53,274 nt of DNA from Senegalimassilia anaerobia JC110 (GTDB lineage: Bacteria; Actinomycetota; Coriobacteriia; Coriobacteriales; Eggerthellaceae), in contig NZ_HE611014.1 in the NCBI RefSeq assembly GCF_000236865.1, positions 219,876-273,149 of the forward strand. Direction: 5' to 3'. Shown here piece after piece: positions 49,585-53,274 of the stretch. The number at the start of each line of letters is the position of its first letter. The first letter of the stretch is position 1. A program made the translations under genes and the position numbers. A model generated the notes under the pieces. The model searched no databases and was not told the origin of the DNA. It worked only from the letters and a program-made list of their open reading frames with translations.

Positions 49585-51789
49585 ATGTCAGAAAACGCTA
49601 TTACCAGGCGAAGCTTTCTGGCCGGCAGCGCCGGGGTCGCAGCAGTAGCGGCCGGCGCGGGCTTCATGAGCTTCGGCGCCTGGGAGCAGGCTGACGCGAG
49701 CGGGACGAAGGATGTGGAATCCCACACCGCTTACTCGCTGTGCAACTCCTGCTCTTCCAAGTGCGGGTTCAAGGGGTACGTGGTCGACGGCAAGCTCACC
49801 AAGATGATCGGCGAGCCCAGCCATCCCCACTGCGAGGGCACGCTGTGCGGCCGCGCATACGGCTACGCGTCCATCGCCTACTCCGAGGACCGCTTGACCG
49901 ACCCCTTGAAGAAGAACGCCAAGGGCGAGTTCGAGAAGATCAGCTGGGACCAGGCCTACTCCGAGATCGCCGAGAAGGTCAAGTCCATCATCGGCTCCGA
50001 CGGCCCCGAGGCCCTGGCCATGGTCCAGGACCCGCGCCCGTCCGGCTCCTACTACACCAAGCGCTTCATGCAGGCGCTCGGCAGCGCCAACGTGTACACG
50101 CACGGCGCGGCCTGCAACATGTCGAAGAACTCCGGCTTCACGCAGGTCATCGGCGCGGGCGACTACCTGGCCGACGTCGAGAACGCCAAGGCCTGCATGT
50201 TCATCGGCCGCAGCTACGCCGACGCCATCCGCCCGAGCCAGCTGCACGCCCTGGAGAAGGCGCACGAGAACGGCGCGTACATCGTGCTGGTCGACCCGCG
50301 CCTGAACAACTCCATCGCCTTCGCCGACGAGTGGCTGCCCATCAACCCGGGCACCGACCTGGCGCTGGTGCTGGCCATGAGCCACGTGCTCGTCGACCGC
50401 GGCCTGTACGACAAGAAGTTCGTGTCCGAGCAGGCAACCGGCTTCGACGAGTGGGCCGCCACCCTGGGACAGTACACGCCCGAGTGGGCAGCTGAGATCA
50501 CCGGCCTGAAGGCCATCGACATCGAGCGCGTCGCGGTGAAGTTCGCCGAGTGCGCCCCGGCCGCCTGCATCGAGCCCAGCTGGCGCGGCGCCTATGGCTG
50601 CAGCTATGCCAACTCCGGCGAGACCGCCCGCGCCGTGGCCTGCTTCAACGGCCTTCTAGGCTGCTGGAACCAGAAGGGCGGCGCCCTGTTCAGCGCGTCG
50701 GTCAAGGCCGGTGACGTGGACAAGGCCAAGTTCCCGTCCGTGCCCAAGGTCGAGGCGAAGATCGCCGGCCAGTCCGAGTACCCGCTGTCCCTGTCCGGCA
50801 TGGGCGTCAACGTCTACGCCGCGCAGCTTGCCAAGGAAGGCAAGATGAAGGGCATGTTCTTCTACAACTCCAACATGGTGGCGGGCTATTCCAACCCGGC
50901 CTACCTGCAGGAGTGCCTGGCCAACCTGGAGCTGTCGGTGTGCATCGACGTCCAGATGACCGAGACGTGCCACGCGTGCGACTACGTCCTGCCCGACACC
51001 AGCTACCTCGAGCGCCTCGAGCTCCCCGAGTTCTACGGCGGCAAGATCCCGGCCGTGGCCATCCGCGACCAGGTCATCGAGAAGGTGCACCCCAACACCA
51101 AGCCCGTCGACCAGATCTTCTCCGAGCTGGCCGATGCGTGCGGCGTGGGCCAGTACTTCGACTTCACCGTCGAGGAGCTCGCCGATGCACAGCTCAAGAC
51201 CGTGGGCCTGTCCCTCGACGGCCTGCGCGCCTGCGGCGTGAGCACCTTCCCCGAGAAGGCGTTCAAGTACGGCTCGTACCCGAAGTGGAAGACGCCCTCC
51301 GGCAAGTTCCAGTTCGCCTCCGATGCCTGCGAGAAGGCGGGCCTGCCCCGCACCCCGCAGTGGCTTGAGCCCGCGGTGGCCGTGCCCGAGGACGGCAAGT
51401 CCTTCCGCCTGATCGGCGGCAAGCAGGCCATCCACACCCACACGCAGACCGCCGACTGCGAGCCGCTCATGGCCATCACGAAGCAGTACGGCCTCGAGCG
51501 CGTGTGGATGAACGCCCAGCGCGCCGAGGAGCTCGGCATCTCCGACGGCGACACCGTCGAGGTCTCCAACGAGCAGCACACGGGCAAGGTCCAGGTGAAG
51601 GTCACCCAGCGCATCAACCCCGACGCGCTGTACATGCCCAGCCACTACGGCTGCTCCTCGAAGGAGGAGAAGACGGCGTACGGCGTCGGCCTGCGCCAGA
51701 TGGACTACGTGCCCTTCCGCATCGAGCCCGGCTACGGCGGAATCTGCTCCCAGGAGGCCGTCGTCACCGTCAAGAAAGTAGGTGCATAG
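49585..51789 (+). CDS. PsrA/PhsA-like Tat-exported molybdopterin reductase
   Basis: 734 residues, typical of polysulfide/thiosulfate reductases. Twin-arginine signal ITRRSFLAGSAGVAAVAAG; Fe-S ligands CNSCSSKCGFK then CGRAY (C-x2-C-x3-C-x27-C). A Cys in THGAACNMSKNSG is the probable Mo ligand. The C-terminal domain ends YMPSHYGCSSKEEK and VGLRQMDYVP. It should reduce polysulfide, thiosulfate or a related acceptor outside the membrane with menaquinol electrons. The start at 49585 has GAGAGGAA. It is followed at 3 nt by its ferredoxin subunit. Confidence 0.9.
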   Translation: MSENAITRRSFLAGSAGVAAVAAGAGFMSFGAWEQADASGTKDVESHTAYSLCNSCSSKCGFKGYVVDGKLTKMIGEPSHPHCEGTLCGRAYGYASIAYSEDRLTDPLKKNAKGEFEKISWDQAYSEIAEKVKSIIGSDGPEALAMVQDPRPSGSYYTKRFMQALGSANVYTHGAACNMSKNSGFTQVIGAGDYLADVENAKACMFIGRSYADAIRPSQLHALEKAHENGAYIVLVDPRLNNSIAFADEWLPINPGTDLALVLAMSHVLVDRGLYDKKFVSEQATGFDEWAATLGQYTPEWAAEITGLKAIDIERVAVKFAECAPAACIEPSWRGAYGCSYANSGETARAVACFNGLLGCWNQKGGALFSASVKAGDVDKAKFPSVPKVEAKIAGQSEYPLSLSGMGVNVYAAQLAKEGKMKGMFFYNSNMVAGYSNPAYLQECLANLELSVCIDVQMTETCHACDYVLPDTSYLERLELPEFYGGKIPAVAIRDQVIEKVHPNTKPVDQIFSELADACGVGQYFDFTVEELADAQLKTVGLSLDGLRACGVSTFPEKAFKYGSYPKWKTPSGKFQFASDACEKAGLPRTPQWLEPAVAVPEDGKSFRLIGGKQAIHTHTQTADCEPLMAITKQYGLERVWMNAQRAEELGISDGDTVEVSNEQHTGKVQVKVTQRINPDALYMPSHYGCSSKEEKTAYGVGLRQMDYVPFRIEPGYGGICSQEAVVTVKKVGA

Positions 51790-51792
51790 CAT

Positions 51793-52335
51793 ATGGCACG
51801 CTATGGAATGCTTATCAACACCAAGAAGTGCATCGGCTGCTACGCCTGCCGCACCGCGTGCCAGCGCCAGAACGGCTTGGATCCGACTGACTCGTTCATC
51901 CGCTTCGAGGAGCGCGAGGTCGGCGAGTATCCGAGCGTGAGCGTCGAGCACGTGCCGCTGCAGTGCATGCACTGCGAGGACGCGCCGTGCGCCAGCGTCT
52001 GCCCGACCGGAGCCGCCCACATCGGCCCCGACGGCATCGTCGAGGTCGACCAGGGCCGCTGCATCGGCTGCCTGTACTGCATGGCCGCCTGCCCCTACCA
52101 GGTGCGCAACCGCAACGAGAAGACCGGCGCCGTCGACAAGTGCCGCTTCTGCAACGTGTCCAACTACACGAGCGGCACCGAGATGTGCAGCTGCGTGACG
52201 GCCTGCCCGACCGGCGCGCGCATCTTCGGCGACCTGGACGACCCGGACTGCGAGCTGGTGAAGGAGATCGCCGCCACGCACGCGGCCCCCATCGCCGGCG
52301 ACCTTACCAAGTCCAAAGTCTATTACGTGAGGTGA
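51793..52335 (+). CDS. PsrB-like four-cluster ferredoxin subunit
   Basis: 180 residues. Cluster motifs: CIGCYACRTACQ, CMHCEDAPCASVCP, CIGCLYCMAACP and CRFCNVSNYTSGTEMCSCVTACP. This is the electron-transfer subunit joining the NrfD-like anchor to the Mo subunit. The ATG is 3 nt after the catalytic gene's stop, and 7 nt separate its stop from the anchor gene, giving a tight psrABC-like order. Confidence 0.93.
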   Translation: MARYGMLINTKKCIGCYACRTACQRQNGLDPTDSFIRFEEREVGEYPSVSVEHVPLQCMHCEDAPCASVCPTGAAHIGPDGIVEVDQGRCIGCLYCMAACPYQVRNRNEKTGAVDKCRFCNVSNYTSGTEMCSCVTACPTGARIFGDLDDPDCELVKEIAATHAAPIAGDLTKSKVYYVR

Positions 52336-52342
52336 TGCTGAG

Positions 52343-53239
52343 ATGGAGTACACACCTATTTGGAGCGGCATCATCGCCTGCTATCTGTTCCTAGGCGGCC
52401 TGGGCGGCGGCGCGTTCGCCACCTCGGCCTTCCTGGCCTGGCGTCATCCCGAGGCGGTCACCATGCGCAAGCTCGGCCACTGGATCGCGCCGATCGTCGT
52501 CATCGTCGGCCTCGTGCTGCTGATGTTCGACGCCAAGGCGGGCCTGCACAACCCGCTGCGCTTCGCGCTGCTGCTGACCAACTTCGGGTCCGTGATGACC
52601 TGGGGCGTCGTCATCCTGGCCGCGTTCGTGATCGTCGCGCTGGTCGCGCTGATCATGGACCTGAAGAAGCGCCGCGTGCCCATGGCCCTCGAGATCGTCG
52701 GCGCGGTGCTCGGCATCTGCGTGGCCATCTACACCGGCTGCCTGCTGGGCGTGTGCAAGACGTTCCCGCTGTGGAACAACGCGCTGCTGCCCATCCTGTT
52801 CCTGGTGTCTGCCGTGTCCACGGGCATGGCCGCCGTGCTGCTGGCCGGCGTGTTCAAGTGCCCCGAGGAGTTCAACCGCGTGGGCGTGCTCAAGAAGTTC
52901 CACTTCTGCTTCCCGTGCATCGAGATGCTGCTGGTGGCGGCGCTGCTGTTCATCACGGCGACCAACTCCACCGCGGGCCTGGCCTCGGTGCAGGCGCTGG
53001 CGTGCGGCAGGTACGCCGTGGTCTTCTGGGTGCTGTTCGTCGCCGTGGGCCTGGTGATCCCGACGGTGCTGGAGACCAAGATGCTGTTCTTCAGCCCCAA
53101 GGAGTTCGAGGAGTCCCGCAAGGCCCACATGATCAGCGCCGGCTCCGACATCGGCGTGCTGGTCGGCGGCTTCGTGCTGCGCCTTCTGGTGCTGCTGGCC
53201 GCGCTGCCGGTGACCATGACGGTCGCCTGGACGCTCTAG
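52343..53239 (+). CDS. NrfD/PsrC-like quinol-binding membrane anchor
   Basis: 298 residues with about eight helices. The N-terminus GIIACYLFLGGLGGGAFATSAF is the NrfD first-helix signature (GGxGGG). This subunit oxidises menaquinol and delivers electrons to the ferredoxin subunit. It is the last gene in the window. Downstream (53240-53274), GC-rich CCGCGGGGCGGGGCGCC sequence may begin a terminator, cut off by the window end. Confidence 0.92.
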   Translation: MEYTPIWSGIIACYLFLGGLGGGAFATSAFLAWRHPEAVTMRKLGHWIAPIVVIVGLVLLMFDAKAGLHNPLRFALLLTNFGSVMTWGVVILAAFVIVALVALIMDLKKRRVPMALEIVGAVLGICVAIYTGCLLGVCKTFPLWNNALLPILFLVSAVSTGMAAVLLAGVFKCPEEFNRVGVLKKFHFCFPCIEMLLVAALLFITATNSTAGLASVQALACGRYAVVFWVLFVAVGLVIPTVLETKMLFFSPKEFEESRKAHMISAGSDIGVLVGGFVLRLLVLLAALPVTMTVAWTL

Positions 53240-53274
53240 CCGCCCGCGGGGCGGGGCGCCCGGCCCCGCGCCTG

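Overview
The window is GC-rich, coding-dense DNA that best fits an anaerobic, menaquinone-respiring Eggerthellaceae-type actinobacterium (Coriobacteriia, gut). The grounds are several membrane-linked molybdopterin or tungstopterin redox operons, a multi-spanning membrane protein with a C-terminal LuxR helix-turn-helix, an ArcD-like arginine/ornithine antiporter, a menaquinone gene, and strong G/C codon bias. This is an inference from gene content; there is no rRNA or phylogenetic marker to fix the genus.

Layout. 0-5 kb: the end of a MenE-MenC fusion (menaquinone synthesis), an ArcD-like permease, xpt, and a decayed purine-permease remnant. 5-10.6 kb: a CNNM/CBS transporter-like protein, then leftward genes for an amidohydrolase, a degenerate UvrD-like helicase and an Ala/Glu-rich protein. 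10.8-18.3 kb: a respiratory operon (Tat-exported 1263-residue molybdopterin oxidoreductase, four-cluster ferredoxin, DmsC-like anchor, NapG-like and NapH-like proteins), preceded by a 21-bp inverted repeat and followed by a terminator and four tandem terminator-like hairpins. 19-21 kb: an MFS transporter and yhbY. 21-22.4 kb: a gene-free, repeat-rich stretch. 22.4-25 kb: an SGNH hydrolase and a RelB/PIN module with its promoter and operator-like repeats. 25-30.7 kb: htpG with a promoter and CIRCE element, then trkH, an exported OB-fold-like protein and rsgA. 30.8-38.5 kb: a glycosyltransferase, TauE-like exporter, LytS-type kinase, tRNA-Leu(CAA), PepV-like peptidase, LytTR regulator, CPBP protease and two identical tRNA-Leu(CAG) genes. 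38.6-41.4 kb: a Na+/H+ antiporter and a YigZ protein. 41.4-53.3 kb: a redox block with the membrane LuxR regulator, an IscU-like protein that lacks two of the three usual cysteines, an acidic unknown protein, an AOR-family tungsten enzyme divergent from a Tat-type ferredoxin, a TorD chaperone and a PsrABC-like reductase.

How it may work together. MenE-MenC supplies menaquinone; the 11-18 kb and 49-53 kb operons look like quinol-coupled reductases (or a reductase and a dehydrogenase) facing the outside. The most striking unannotated signal is a palindrome, CCCTCAAAGAGGG, found upstream of the IscU-like gene (in the divergent luxR region) and twice between the AOR and ferredoxin genes. Its flanking extension points toward a gene each time, so it may be the operator of the local LuxR protein and may define a small regulon joining Fe-S assembly to tungsten-enzyme redox. 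That link is inference.
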